Shown here: positions 8,414 to 15,805 of the stretch, in pieces
Numbering within the stretch: position 1 is the stretch's first letter
Layout: each line of letters begins with the position of its first letter
Assembly (NCBI RefSeq): GCF_002483225.1
Contig: NZ_DLHL01000059.1
Location: forward strand, 1-28,001
DNA: 28,001 nt
Direction: 5' to 3'
From: Gemmatimonas sp. UBA7669
GTDB taxonomy: Bacteria; Gemmatimonadota; Gemmatimonadetes; Gemmatimonadales; Gemmatimonadaceae
Notes under the pieces: generated by a model
Told to the model about the DNA's origin: nothing
The model's database searches: none
The model's input: only the letters and a program-made list of their open reading frames with translations
Position numbers and translations under genes: made by a program

Positions 8414-9280
8414 TCAAAGTTCCACGCGCACCCTCACCTGCACTCCCCCTTCCACCTTCACCGTCTTGCGCTGCGTGCCCAGCCGCTCGTGCCACACCAC
8501 GAGCGTGTAGCGCCCCGGCGGCACGCCATCGAAGCGGAAGTCCCCGTCCGCGTCCGTCACCGCCACAAAGGGATGCGGCGCCACGGCAATGAAAGCGCGC
8601 ACCCAGGGATGCAGGTCGTCGCGCACCTCGAGCAGCGCGGGCTCGCGGAAGGCCTCGTCGCTGGGCACCACCTGTCCGGCATCCGTGAGCAAGATGGTGC
8701 TGCGACTGCCGCGCTCTCCCAGCGGCACCAGCTGCAGCCTCGACATCATCGCGTCGTTGCCGTGCACGAGCACCGTGGCGCCCGCCGCCACACGCTGCAC
8801 CCGCGGCGACAGACGACAGCCGTCGAGCGTCAGATGCACGCGGCGTGACCCATCGTCGCGCGGCCCCGCCGGCACCCCCACCAGCCAGACGATGGCCTGC
8901 CCCACCCCGCCGTCCCGACTGGGCACCAGCGTTTCCGTGTGCGGACGGCACACCGTGCTGTCGCGCGTGGGTACCACGCTGGTGTCGAAGGGCGTGCCAC
9001 CGCGCAACTCACCCAGAATCACGCCCGGCGTAGGAATGACCTTGACCTGGTAGCGCAGTCCGTCGGGTCCACCGGCACTGCGCGCGAGGGTGGCCGACGT
9101 CGCCGGCCCCTTCTGCGCGGCCGTGGCCTCCACCCCCTGCACGTCCACCACGGTCAGACGCCCGGACGCGTCGTCGCCTCCGCTTCCGCCACAGGCGGCG
9201 AGTGTCGCTGTCGCCGCGACCACCAGCCACGCCGCCGCCTGCGCGGTGCCGGTGGCTCCTGCCCTGCGTCCAGCCCCCAT
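8414..9280 (-). CDS. Lipoprotein with carboxypeptidase-regulatory-like domain
   Basis: A 288-residue envelope protein of unknown function. The N-terminus has a hydrophobic stretch ending in a lipobox, LAAC (27-30), so it should be lipidated on C30 and anchored facing the periplasm or surface. The central part (about 90-200) looks like a beta-rich, cupredoxin-like fold, but I see no convincing copper ligand set. The C-terminal part (about 215-285) has the pattern HPWVRAFIAVAPHPFVAVTD, DGDFRFDGVPPGRYTLVVWH, typical of carboxypeptidase-regulatory-like beta-sandwich domains in secreted proteins. Its ATG shares a base with the TGA of the M24 peptidase gene (TGATG), so the two are translationally coupled. 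What it binds is not known. Confidence 0.75.
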   Translation of the reverse strand: MGAGRRAGATGTAQAAAWLVVAATATLAACGGSGGDDASGRLTVVDVQGVEATAAQKGPATSATLARSAGGPDGLRYQVKVIPTPGVILGELRGGTPFDTSVVPTRDSTVCRPHTETLVPSRDGGVGQAIVWLVGVPAGPRDDGSRRVHLTLDGCRLSPRVQRVAAGATVLVHGNDAMMSRLQLVPLGERGSRSTILLTDAGQVVPSDEAFREPALLEVRDDLHPWVRAFIAVAPHPFVAVTDADGDFRFDGVPPGRYTLVVWHERLGTQRKTVKVEGGVQVRVRVEL

Positions 9281-10461
9281 CAGACGATGAACAGATCGCG
9301 CTGCGGCGTCCCCGGGGTGATGAGCAGGGCGTCGTCGCCCACGAACGCGTTCACCTCACTGCGCACACCGAACGCGCCCGGCAGATACACGCCCGGCTCG
9401 ATGGAGAAGCCCACGCCCGGAATGAGCAGACGATCGTCGCGCGATTCGAGATTGTCGATCTGCGGCCCCGAGCCATGCAGTTCACGCGCATCGATGCTGT
9501 GCCCCGTACGGTGCCAGAAATGCGGGCCATAGCCACGCGCTTCAATGACGGCACGCGCCGCATCGTCGGCTTCGCCGCCGCGCACCGGCTCGCCGGCTGC
9601 AATGCGCGATGTCAGCAACTCCAGCGCGGCATCTCGTGCATCACGCACCGCCTCCCACACCTGCACCACCTCGGCGCGTGGTTCACCCAAGGAAGCCATC
9701 CAGGTCTGGTCGGCATACACACCGCCGCCCGTCTCACGCGCCCAGAGGTCCACCAGCAGCACGTCGCCGCGCTGCACGAGCCGCGGCGTATCGGCCGATG
9801 GCGCGTAGTGCGGGTTGGCCGCATTCTCCGACGCGGCCACATCGGGACCGTGATCGGTTTCGAGACCGGCGCGCGCAAACGCATCGAGAATGCGCTGCTG
9901 CAGCTCATGTTCAGCAGCTGGCGTGCCGGCAGCCGCCATGGCACCGGCATGACGAATGGCGTCCTGTGCGATGGCCGCAATGTGTGCGGCAGCGCGTTCG
10001 TGTGACGCGCGCTGCGCGGGCGTCCACGTGGCGTAGATCTGCGACACCAGCTCGGCCGAGCTGAACACGGTCGCGCCGCTCGCGCGCACCAGTTCGAGCA
10101 CACCGGCGGGAATGCGATCGAGGTACGGAATGGCGTCGCCGGGTGAGTACTCCATGGCCACGCGCTTGCCACTCACCAGCGCGCGCACTTCCGACTCGAG
10201 GGCGCGCCAGCCGGTGTAGGTACGCAGCGGCCACGCAGCCGGCCAGCGTGCCCAGGGGCCTGGTTCGATGGCGTGCGCGATGCCGATGGGCGTGCCCTCG
10301 CGCGGAATGAAAGCAAACACGCGCCGCGAACAGAGTCCTTCAAAGCCCAACAGGCCCGCCGCAATGGCGTTCGTGCCGCGAAAGTCGTACAACAGCCAGC
10401 CGTCGAGATCCGCGTCGACGAGCAGGCGCTGCAGCCGCGGCAGCAGCTCAGGCGTCAGCAT
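9280..10461 (-). CDS. M24-family metallopeptidase (Xaa-Pro aminopeptidase-like)
   Basis: Pita-bread-fold metallopeptidase, probably cleaving the first residue from peptides with proline in position two, or acting as a related dipeptidase. The 393-residue protein has an N-terminal creatinase-like domain (about 1-145) and a catalytic domain (about 150-393). All five metal ligands of the family can be placed: D238 (VDLWA), D251 (YADQTW), H321 (HRTGHSID), E355 (FSIEPGVY) and E369 (RSEVNAF). No signal peptide is seen, so it is cytoplasmic. ATG 10461 gives the natural start MLTPELLPRL; a GTG three codons upstream (10470) is also possible, and neither has a strong ribosome binding site. It overlaps the downstream lipoprotein gene by one base. 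Exact substrate is not shown. Confidence 0.9.
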   Translation of the reverse strand: MLTPELLPRLQRLLVDADLDGWLLYDFRGTNAIAAGLLGFEGLCSRRVFAFIPREGTPIGIAHAIEPGPWARWPAAWPLRTYTGWRALESEVRALVSGKRVAMEYSPGDAIPYLDRIPAGVLELVRASGATVFSSAELVSQIYATWTPAQRASHERAAAHIAAIAQDAIRHAGAMAAAGTPAAEHELQQRILDAFARAGLETDHGPDVAASENAANPHYAPSADTPRLVQRGDVLLVDLWARETGGGVYADQTWMASLGEPRAEVVQVWEAVRDARDAALELLTSRIAAGEPVRGGEADDAARAVIEARGYGPHFWHRTGHSIDARELHGSGPQIDNLESRDDRLLIPGVGFSIEPGVYLPGAFGVRSEVNAFVGDDALLITPGTPQRDLFIV

Positions 10462-10512
10462 GACACACACCAGGATAGGAGAAAGTCCAGCGCCGCCTGA
10501 AGCGATGCGTCC

Positions 10513-10559
10513 GGCGACGCGTCAGGCGACGAATCAGCGACGAATCAGCGACGACGCCA
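10513..10559. repeat. Degenerate 11-12 bp tandem repeat at the end of the V4R-like gene
   Basis: Four units in a row: GGCGACGCGTCA, GGCGACGAATCA, GCGACGAATCA, GCGACGACGCCA. The third unit contains the stop codon of the upstream (minus-strand) V4R-like gene, and the fourth lies in its last codons. Each unit carries TCA, which reads as TGA on the minus strand. The array looks like recent slippage around the stop codon. Confidence 0.75.
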
Positions 10560-11228
10560 GTCGGTGCGCCACTGACAGCGATCGTCACCGCGCGCGCGAC
10601 AGGCCACATGCTCCACCGCCCCATCGGCGTCGGCGAGCAGCACCAGCGCTTCGCGAAAGGCCGCCTCGTACAACAGGCAGCCCACACCACGCGGGGCCGC
10701 GTCGGCAGAAACCGGCGCCGCCACTTCGAGCTGCAACGTACTGCCCTGACGCAGCAGCGTGCCATCCATGTGTCGACGGGCCAGGCGGCGCAGCGCACCA
10801 AGGGCAATGGGACGCGCCATGATGGACGGCAGTCCACGCGCCGCCCCGCGACGCACGCCACTCACCGTATCGACAAAGGCCCGCGCCCAACGACGGCCCG
10901 CTTCACGGAAGGCCAGGTCCGCATCGGGACGACGCCCAATCAGCCGCGCGAGGGCCAGCACCTCGTCGTAGCCGATGCGCTGCTTGCCACGCACCGCGTC
11001 GCCGTAGCGGCGGATCTGCTGCAGCACGGTTTCGCTGAGACCCAGGCGCTTGTTGCGCAGCTCGTGCACGAAGTCCGCATCGAGCTCGGCGGCCGGCGTA
11101 TCGATGGCCTTGACCGCCTCCAGCAACGCCAATGGCAGCCGCGCGTCGAGCGGGCGTCCGCTGAGCGGCAAAGTGCCGTCGGCAGGGAGCGCGGCGCGGC
11201 TATCCGGAGAAACGGAGACAGTACCCAT
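10545..11228 (-). CDS. V4R-domain-like protein of unknown role
   Basis: A 227-residue soluble protein. Its C-terminal third resembles the V4R (4-vinyl reductase) small-molecule-binding domain: GVGCLLYEAAFREALVLLAD (181-200) followed by VEHVACRARGDDRCQW (205-220), with the typical C210 and C218 around the RARGDD turn. V4R domains occur in BchJ and in regulators that sense hydrocarbons or other small ligands. The N-terminal part (about 30-155) is helical and Arg-rich, and I do not recognise it; there is no clear DNA-binding motif. The start is uncertain: ATG 11228 is chosen, TTG 11234 is possible, and neither has a good ribosome binding site. It lies 83 bases upstream of the M24 gene on the same strand. 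Confidence 0.65.
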   Translation of the reverse strand: MGTVSVSPDSRAALPADGTLPLSGRPLDARLPLALLEAVKAIDTPAAELDADFVHELRNKRLGLSETVLQQIRRYGDAVRGKQRIGYDEVLALARLIGRRPDADLAFREAGRRWARAFVDTVSGVRRGAARGLPSIMARPIALGALRRLARRHMDGTLLRQGSTLQLEVAAPVSADAAPRGVGCLLYEAAFREALVLLADADGAVEHVACRARGDDRCQWRTDWRRR

Positions 11229-11390
11229 GAACAAGGGATGCTAATGTGTCCCCGGTCACCCATTCAAGCGGCGGGGCCACAACCCGTGTCGGGCGATTTG
11301 TCCGACCCAGGTGCTTGCGCTGCGGGTGTCCATCCGCCAGCGTTGCAGGAGGACGCGCGTCGCGCCGTATGCACCGCTTCCGCCCCCAGC

Positions 11391-11675
11391 ATGCCCAGAC
11401 CGCCACTCACTACCGACCGCGCCGCCGACCCCACTGCCTGTCAGGCAGTGCGGCAGCATCTGCACGCGCATGTGGACGGCGAATTGAAGGCCGAAGAGGG
11501 CCAGCAGGCGCTGGCCTTGCTGATGCAGTCGCATTTGCTGCACTGCGCCCCCTGCTCGAGGGTGGCCGCCCAGCTCCGCGCCATGCGTGAGGCGCTGCGC
11601 CGTCATGCGGAGCAGAGTGACGAACCCATGCGCGACGAGTTCCGCGCGCGCATGCACAAGTTGCTCGCGGGATGA
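11391..11675 (+). CDS. Zinc-finger anti-sigma-like protein (zf-HC2)
   Basis: A 94-residue product with the zinc-binding anti-sigma pattern: C17 in the first helix, then H48-x3-C52-x2-C55 (HLLHCAPC), with an amphipathic Arg-rich helix after it. In known relatives (RsrA, ChrR, RskA-type N-termini) this domain clamps an ECF sigma factor and may respond to thiol oxidation. There is no membrane helix, so it would be a soluble form. The frame is open to 11238, and a purine-rich AAGGGA lies before ATG 11244. However, a start there would leave only 15 bases to the divergent V4R-like gene, so ATG 11391 is preferred. No sigma factor gene is adjacent, so the partner is unknown. Confidence 0.7.
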   Translation: MPRPPLTTDRAADPTACQAVRQHLHAHVDGELKAEEGQQALALLMQSHLLHCAPCSRVAAQLRAMREALRRHAEQSDEPMRDEFRARMHKLLAG

Positions 11676-11683
11676 CGCGCAGT

Positions 11684-11720
11684 GGGCCCCGGTCTGCGGG
11701 CCCCGGTGGCTGGGCCCCGT
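11684..11720. repeat. Three GGGCCCC repeats with 14-bp period
   Basis: GGGCCCCGGT occurs at 11684-11693 and 11698-11707, and GGGCCCCGT at 11712-11720, each start 14 bases after the last. The GGGCCC cores are self-complementary, so alternative hairpins are possible. The array fills much of the 86-base gap between the zinc-finger gene and the DUF92 gene, upstream of the putative biosynthetic operon. It may be a regulator site or a structured leader; the role is not shown. Confidence 0.6.
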
Positions 11721-11747
11721 ACAGTAGGCCGGCGGTGGGTTGGTCAT

Positions 11748-11753
11748 AGGTGG
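11748..11753 (+). promoter_or_regulatory. Ribosome binding site that sets the DUF92 start
   Basis: AGGTGG lies 8 bases before GTG 11762. It would be 17 bases from ATG 11771 and overlaps GTG 11750, so it favours the middle candidate. Confidence 0.6.
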
Positions 11754-11761
11754 CAAGCATA

Positions 11762-12616
11762 GTGGCAGCCATGCAATCCGCATCTCCGCCGGCCATTGGC
11801 CTTTCCTTCGTCATTGCTGTCGGTCTGGCCGGCGGCATTGCGCTGGCGGCCCACCGCGCCGGCAGTCTGACCCGCGGCGGGGCACTGGCCGCCACGCTCG
11901 TCGGCAGTCTGGCGATGCTGGCCGGCGCGCCATGGGGCGCCTATCTGGTGCTGTGGTTCGTGAGCGCCTCGCTGCTGTCCCGCCTCGGAGTCCACGTGAA
12001 ACGACAGCGCACGGCCTCGGTGCTGCCGCAGCGTGAGGCGCGCGACGCCTGGCAGGTGCTGGCCAATGGCGCCGTGTTCGCGGCGCTCGCCGCGTGGGCG
12101 CTGTGGCAGGCCGCTGAAGGCGGCCCACACCCCGTCGTCGGTCCGGCGGCCGCCATCATGGCGGCGTCGGCACTGGCTGCTGCGGGCGCCGACACACTGG
12201 CCACCGAGATTGGCACCTGGCTCGGCGCCACACCGCGTTCGCTGCGCACGGGGAAGCCGGTCCCGCCCGGCACCTCCGGCGCCGTGTCGTGGGCCGGCAC
12301 AGCAGCACTCCTGTGCGGTGCCCTCGGCTACGCGGCAGTGGCCGCGGCCGTGGGACTCGTGCCGGGCACCGCGTGGGCAACGGTCGCCGTCGCGGCCAGC
12401 CTGGGCGCGATGACGGATTCCCTGCTCGGCGCCTGGTTGCAGACCGAACGCTGGTGCGCGCACTGCCGCGAAGCCACGGAACAGAATCCCCACCGCTGCG
12501 GTACGCCCACCACGCCGTGGCGCGGTTGGACGGCCCTCGACAACGACGGCGTCAATCTGCTCTGCACCCTGAGCGCTGCGGCGGTGGCGGGAATCTGGCT
12601 GGCCCTCTGGCACTGA
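11762..12616 (+). CDS. DUF92-family integral membrane protein
   Basis: A 284-residue membrane protein with about six or seven helices. The family core is clear: AGADTLATEIGTWLGATPRS, then TGKPVPPGTSGAVSWAGTAA, and near the C-terminus WTALDNDGVNLLCTL. DUF92 includes plant VTE6, which phosphorylates phytyl phosphate; CTP-dependent polyprenol-type kinase activity is therefore possible but has not been established for bacterial members as far as I know. A Cys-rich insert, WCAHCREATEQNPHRC at about 235-255, is an unusual addition that could bind metal. GTG 11762 is chosen as start because AGGTGG lies 8 bases upstream. It is the first of six same-strand genes with tiny gaps, and the next gene begins 10 bases after its stop. 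Confidence 0.82.
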   Translation: MAAMQSASPPAIGLSFVIAVGLAGGIALAAHRAGSLTRGGALAATLVGSLAMLAGAPWGAYLVLWFVSASLLSRLGVHVKRQRTASVLPQREARDAWQVLANGAVFAALAAWALWQAAEGGPHPVVGPAAAIMAASALAAAGADTLATEIGTWLGATPRSLRTGKPVPPGTSGAVSWAGTAALLCGALGYAAVAAAVGLVPGTAWATVAVAASLGAMTDSLLGAWLQTERWCAHCREATEQNPHRCGTPTTPWRGWTALDNDGVNLLCTLSAAAVAGIWLALWH

Positions 12617-12626
12617 GGCGCCCTTC

Positions 12627-13994
12627 GTGCGTTCATCTGACATGACCATGCCAGAATCCAACTCGCATATCCGGTCGCAGCACACCGACAGACATGTCGG
12701 CGCCGCAACGAGCGCCGAGCCAAGGTCGGGGTGGCCAACGCGCACCCAGGTGCTGGTGATCGGCGGCGGACCGGCCGGAGCGTCAGCGGCCTGGCATTGC
12801 CGCGAGGCCGGTCTCGACGTGGTGCTGGTGGACAAGGCGCACTTTCCGCGCGCCAAGGCCTGCGCCGAGTATGTGGGTCCCGGGGCCCTGCCCATTCTCG
12901 AGCGCATGGGGGCCCTCGCGGCCATCGAGGCCGGCGGCGCCGCGCGTCTTGCCGGCATGGTGGTGCACACGCCCAACGGTGGACGCATTCACGGCGAGTT
13001 CTCGGGGCGCCATCCGTTCCGTGGCATCCGCGATGGTGGACTTGGTGTGCAGCGCCAGCTGCTCGATCCGCTGCTGCTCGATCGTGCCCGCGCCGCCGGC
13101 GTGCAGGTCATCGAGGGCATGGGTCTGCATCGTGTGCTCCAGGAGCAGGGTGTGGTGACTGGCGCCGAGCTGATGCCACGCGGTGGACGATCGGATCGCG
13201 GCAACACGCCGCACGTCATTCGTGCCGATCTGGTCATTGGCGCCGACGGCCTGCGCTCACTGGCCTCGCGGCAGTTGGGGCTCGCGCATCGGGCGCGCTG
13301 GCCCCGCCGCTACGCCTTCGTGGCACACTTCGACGGTGTGGCCGACATGGGCGCCATGGGCGAAATGCACGTGCGCCGGGATGGCTACGTGGGGCTCGCA
13401 CAGGTGAGCGGCGGCGTCACCAATGTCGCGCTCGTGCTTGGGGCACGGGCCGCGAAGAACGCAGCCGGCAATCCCGAGGCGCTGCAGCGGGCTTGGCTCG
13501 ACGCCGATCCGGCCCTGGCCGCGCGCTTCCGCGGCGCCACGCGTGTTTCGCCGGTGCGCACCACCGGGCCATTCGGCTCCTTCGCGAAACGCGCCTGGCA
13601 TCCCGGTGCGTTGCTCACCGGCGACGCGGCCGATTTCTTCGACCCCTTCACCGGGGAAGGCATCAAGTCGGCGCTCAAGGGTGGCGAGCTGCTGGTGCAG
13701 CACGCCGTGGACGCGCTGCGCGCACCCGGCACGCAGTCGGCGCGCCGCGCCCTCTCCGCCTACGACGACACGCGCCGCCGAGCGCTGCGAGGCAAGTGGT
13801 GGATTGAACGCCTCATTGGTCTTGCAGTAGCCGCTCCGCCACTGCTCGATCACTTCGGTCGCACCATGACCCGACGCCCCGAGCTGGCGGACCTGCTCGT
13901 GGGCGCCACCGGTGGCGTGGTGCCACCAACCGCAGTGCTGCATCCCGCTACGCTCTGGCGCTTCGTCACCGGCGCCGCGTCGCCGCAGACCTGA
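12627..13994 (+). CDS. FAD-dependent oxidoreductase, geranylgeranyl-reductase/UbiH-like
   Basis: A 455-residue flavoprotein of the p-hydroxybenzoate hydroxylase/geranylgeranyl reductase fold. The dinucleotide-binding motif GGGPAG is at 46-51 after beta strand QVLVI, the second FAD motif GADGLRS at 205-211, and the GD motif GDAADFFDPFTGEGIKSAL at 332-350. Members either hydroxylate aromatic rings or reduce isoprenoid double bonds, and the sequence does not decide between them. In several bacteria, enzymes of this type neighbour type III PKS or quinone-type genes. GTG 12627 is favoured because GAGG (12615-12618, overlapping the DUF92 stop) lies 8 bases upstream; ATG 12642 and 12648 are alternatives. 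The first 38 residues are variable and probably disordered. Part of the putative biosynthetic operon. Confidence 0.87.
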   Translation: MRSSDMTMPESNSHIRSQHTDRHVGAATSAEPRSGWPTRTQVLVIGGGPAGASAAWHCREAGLDVVLVDKAHFPRAKACAEYVGPGALPILERMGALAAIEAGGAARLAGMVVHTPNGGRIHGEFSGRHPFRGIRDGGLGVQRQLLDPLLLDRARAAGVQVIEGMGLHRVLQEQGVVTGAELMPRGGRSDRGNTPHVIRADLVIGADGLRSLASRQLGLAHRARWPRRYAFVAHFDGVADMGAMGEMHVRRDGYVGLAQVSGGVTNVALVLGARAAKNAAGNPEALQRAWLDADPALAARFRGATRVSPVRTTGPFGSFAKRAWHPGALLTGDAADFFDPFTGEGIKSALKGGELLVQHAVDALRAPGTQSARRALSAYDDTRRRALRGKWWIERLIGLAVAAPPLLDHFGRTMTRRPELADLLVGATGGVVPPTAVLHPATLWRFVTGAASPQT

Positions 13995-14019
13995 GCTTCC
14001 CGCTGCTCCTCACTTCGTC

Positions 14020-14493
14020 ATGATCGATCAGGACCTCTTTCGCGCCGTGTTGGGGCGCTTCGCCACCGGCGTCACGGTGGTCACCACGCGTGATGCCGAC
14101 GGCACACCGCATGGCATGACCGTGAGTGCCTTCAGTTCGCTTTCGCTCGATCCGCCGCTGGTGCTGGTGTGTGTGGCCAACAACGCCACCATGGCGCCGC
14201 TCATGGCCACCGCCGAGCACTTCGCGGTAAATGTGCTGAGCAGCACACAGGAGGCCGTCTCGCGGCGCTTTGCCGGTGTGGTGCATGATCGCTTTGCCGG
14301 CATCGGCTTTCACGAGGGCCGCAATGGCGCGCCGGTGCTCGACGACGTGCTCGCCTGGCTGCAGTGCCGCATCGTGGCCCGCCATCCGTCCGGCGATCAT
14401 GTCATCGTCATTGGCGAGGTGGAGCACGCCGAGGTGGGTGACGGGAAACCGCTGCTGTACTATCGCGGTGGCTACGCCACCCTCGAGCGCTGA
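14020..14493 (+). CDS. Flavin reductase-like FMN-binding protein
   Basis: A 157-residue protein of the flavin reductase-like (HpaC/ActVB) split-barrel family. These use NAD(P)H to reduce FMN or FAD, often feeding a two-component monooxygenase. The pattern LFRAVLGRFATGVTVVTT, then GMTVSAFSSLSLDPPLVLVC and FAVNVLSSTQEAVSRRFAG, is typical, and so is the ending PLLYYRGGYATLE. ATG 14020 starts the family-like sequence. An upstream extension of the frame overlaps the oxidoreductase gene and is not family-like. It sits 25 bases after the FAD oxidoreductase and 17 before the methyltransferase. It may support a redox step of the same pathway, though the FAD oxidoreductase class usually reduces its own flavin. 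Confidence 0.9.
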   Translation: MIDQDLFRAVLGRFATGVTVVTTRDADGTPHGMTVSAFSSLSLDPPLVLVCVANNATMAPLMATAEHFAVNVLSSTQEAVSRRFAGVVHDRFAGIGFHEGRNGAPVLDDVLAWLQCRIVARHPSGDHVIVIGEVEHAEVGDGKPLLYYRGGYATLER

Positions 14494-14510
14494 CGGGACA
14501 GCGGAAGCAC

Positions 14511-15224
14511 ATGCTGACACCGGCACGGGCCCGCGGGCACGAGATGCTCGATGCGCCCGATGCCGACCCGGCCCTCGCGCTGCGTTCCCTGCGCGACGTG
14601 GCCCTGGCCAATCGTCTCTTCGGCGGGCGGCATGCGGTGCTGAGCGCGCTCGACGCCCTCTGGCGCGAGCCTGGCGCGCCCACACGCTGGTCCCTGCTCG
14701 ACATCGGCACGGGACTCGGCGACATTCCCGCGGCCGCCGCACGGCGCGCGGCCCAGCGTGGCGTGACGCTGCGCAGCATCGGTCTCGAGCGCATCGTGCC
14801 CATTGCCGTGGCCGCCTCCGCGCGCTGCGACAGCGTATGCTGTGCCTCGGCCTTTGCCCTTCCCTTCGCGGATCGCAGCATTGATGTGGTGACCTGTTCG
14901 CAGGTGCTGCATCACTTCGAGGGCCAGGAGGCGCACGCCCTGTTGCGGGAATGCACCCGCGTGGCGCGGCGCGCCGTCATCGTCGGCGATCTGCGCCGCA
15001 GCTGGCTGGCCGTGGCCGGCATCTGGTCTGCGTCCTTTGCGCTTGGCTTTCATCCCGTCAGCCGACACGACGGCGCCCTCTCGGTGCGACGCGGTTTCAC
15101 GCGGCGCGAACTCGAGGCGCTGGTGTACGAGGCCACCGGATGTCACGCCACCGTGCGGCAAACCCCGGGCTTTCGTCTTTCAGCGTATTGGCAGCCCGCC
15201 CCCACCACCTCTCAACCGTCATGA
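14511..15224 (+). CDS. Class I SAM-dependent methyltransferase
   Basis: A 237-residue methyltransferase of the UbiE/COQ5-like superfamily. Motif I is LLDIGTGLGD (62-71) for S-adenosylmethionine, the acidic residue ending strand 2 is E93, and the post-motif region ASAFALPFADRSIDVVTCSQ with VLHHFEG (112-138) is characteristic of small-molecule methyltransferases. GGAAG just upstream of ATG 14511 is a reasonable ribosome binding site. The ATG of the next gene overlaps its TGA (ATGA), so translation is coupled. Likely methylates the product made by the adjacent ketosynthase and flavoenzymes, at oxygen or carbon; the acceptor is unknown. Confidence 0.88.
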   Translation: MLTPARARGHEMLDAPDADPALALRSLRDVALANRLFGGRHAVLSALDALWREPGAPTRWSLLDIGTGLGDIPAAAARRAAQRGVTLRSIGLERIVPIAVAASARCDSVCCASAFALPFADRSIDVVTCSQVLHHFEGQEAHALLRECTRVARRAVIVGDLRRSWLAVAGIWSASFALGFHPVSRHDGALSVRRGFTRRELEALVYEATGCHATVRQTPGFRLSAYWQPAPTTSQPS

Positions 15225-15805
15225 CGAGTCCCTTCCGCCTTGATGCGCCGCCCACGGATCGACTCGTGGTCACCGTGGACGAGTTGCTCATCCGCGCGCC
15301 GGTACCGGTCATCTTCGCGCTGGCGCGTGAGGTGGAAGGCTGGCCCACGCATCTCGCGCACTATCGCTTCGTGCGCATGCGTGAGCGGCGCAGTGATGGC
15401 GGGGGCATCGTGGAGATGGCCGCCAACCGGCCCTTCGGCCCACTCAACTGGCCCACCTGGTGGCTTTCGGAAATGGCGGTCGATCACGACGTGCCCTGGG
15501 TGCGTTTTCGCCACATTGGTGGGGTCACCACACACATGGATGTGGAGTGGAGCTTCACGCCGCAGGAAGGCGGTACTCTCACCCGCATTGTGCACACCTG
15601 GAACGGACCGGCCTGGCCACTCATTGGCTCGTTCGCGGCCACCCGCGTCATCGCGCCCGTGTTTGTGCACGGCATTGCCTCCCGCACGCTGGCCGGACTT
15701 GGCCGTGCGGCCGAGCGGAATGCCGAGCGGGATGCTTCGCCGCAGGCCACCAGCCCGTCACGCAGCACGGTTGCCACTCATCCGACTTCACCGGAGCCTC
15801 AATGA
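15221..15805 (+). CDS. SRPBCC (START/cyclase-like) protein
   Basis: A 194-residue protein with the SRPBCC ligand-binding fold: the opening ELLIRAPVPVIFALAREVEG-W with W31 is the standard first strand and helix, and the long C-terminal helix (about 145-175) closes the pocket. The fold includes polyketide aromatase/cyclases and lipid carriers. Next to a ketosynthase, a cyclase or chain-folding role is the obvious reading, but no catalytic residue can be assigned. The C-terminal 20 residues are Ser/Pro/Thr-rich and likely disordered. ATG 15221 overlaps the upstream TGA (ATGA) and its own TGA overlaps the next ATG, so three genes are chained by 4-base overlaps. The frame is open upstream inside the methyltransferase gene, but that part is a shadow. 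Confidence 0.83.
   Translation: MTSPFRLDAPPTDRLVVTVDELLIRAPVPVIFALAREVEGWPTHLAHYRFVRMRERRSDGGGIVEMAANRPFGPLNWPTWWLSEMAVDHDVPWVRFRHIGGVTTHMDVEWSFTPQEGGTLTRIVHTWNGPAWPLIGSFAATRVIAPVFVHGIASRTLAGLGRAAERNAERDASPQATSPSRSTVATHPTSPEPQ

Noticed and set aside
11238..11390. N-terminal extension of the zinc-finger protein from ATG 11238/11244
   Set aside because: It would leave about 15 bases or less to the divergent V4R-like start, with no room for promoters, and the extra residues have no domain character; kept only as an alternative.
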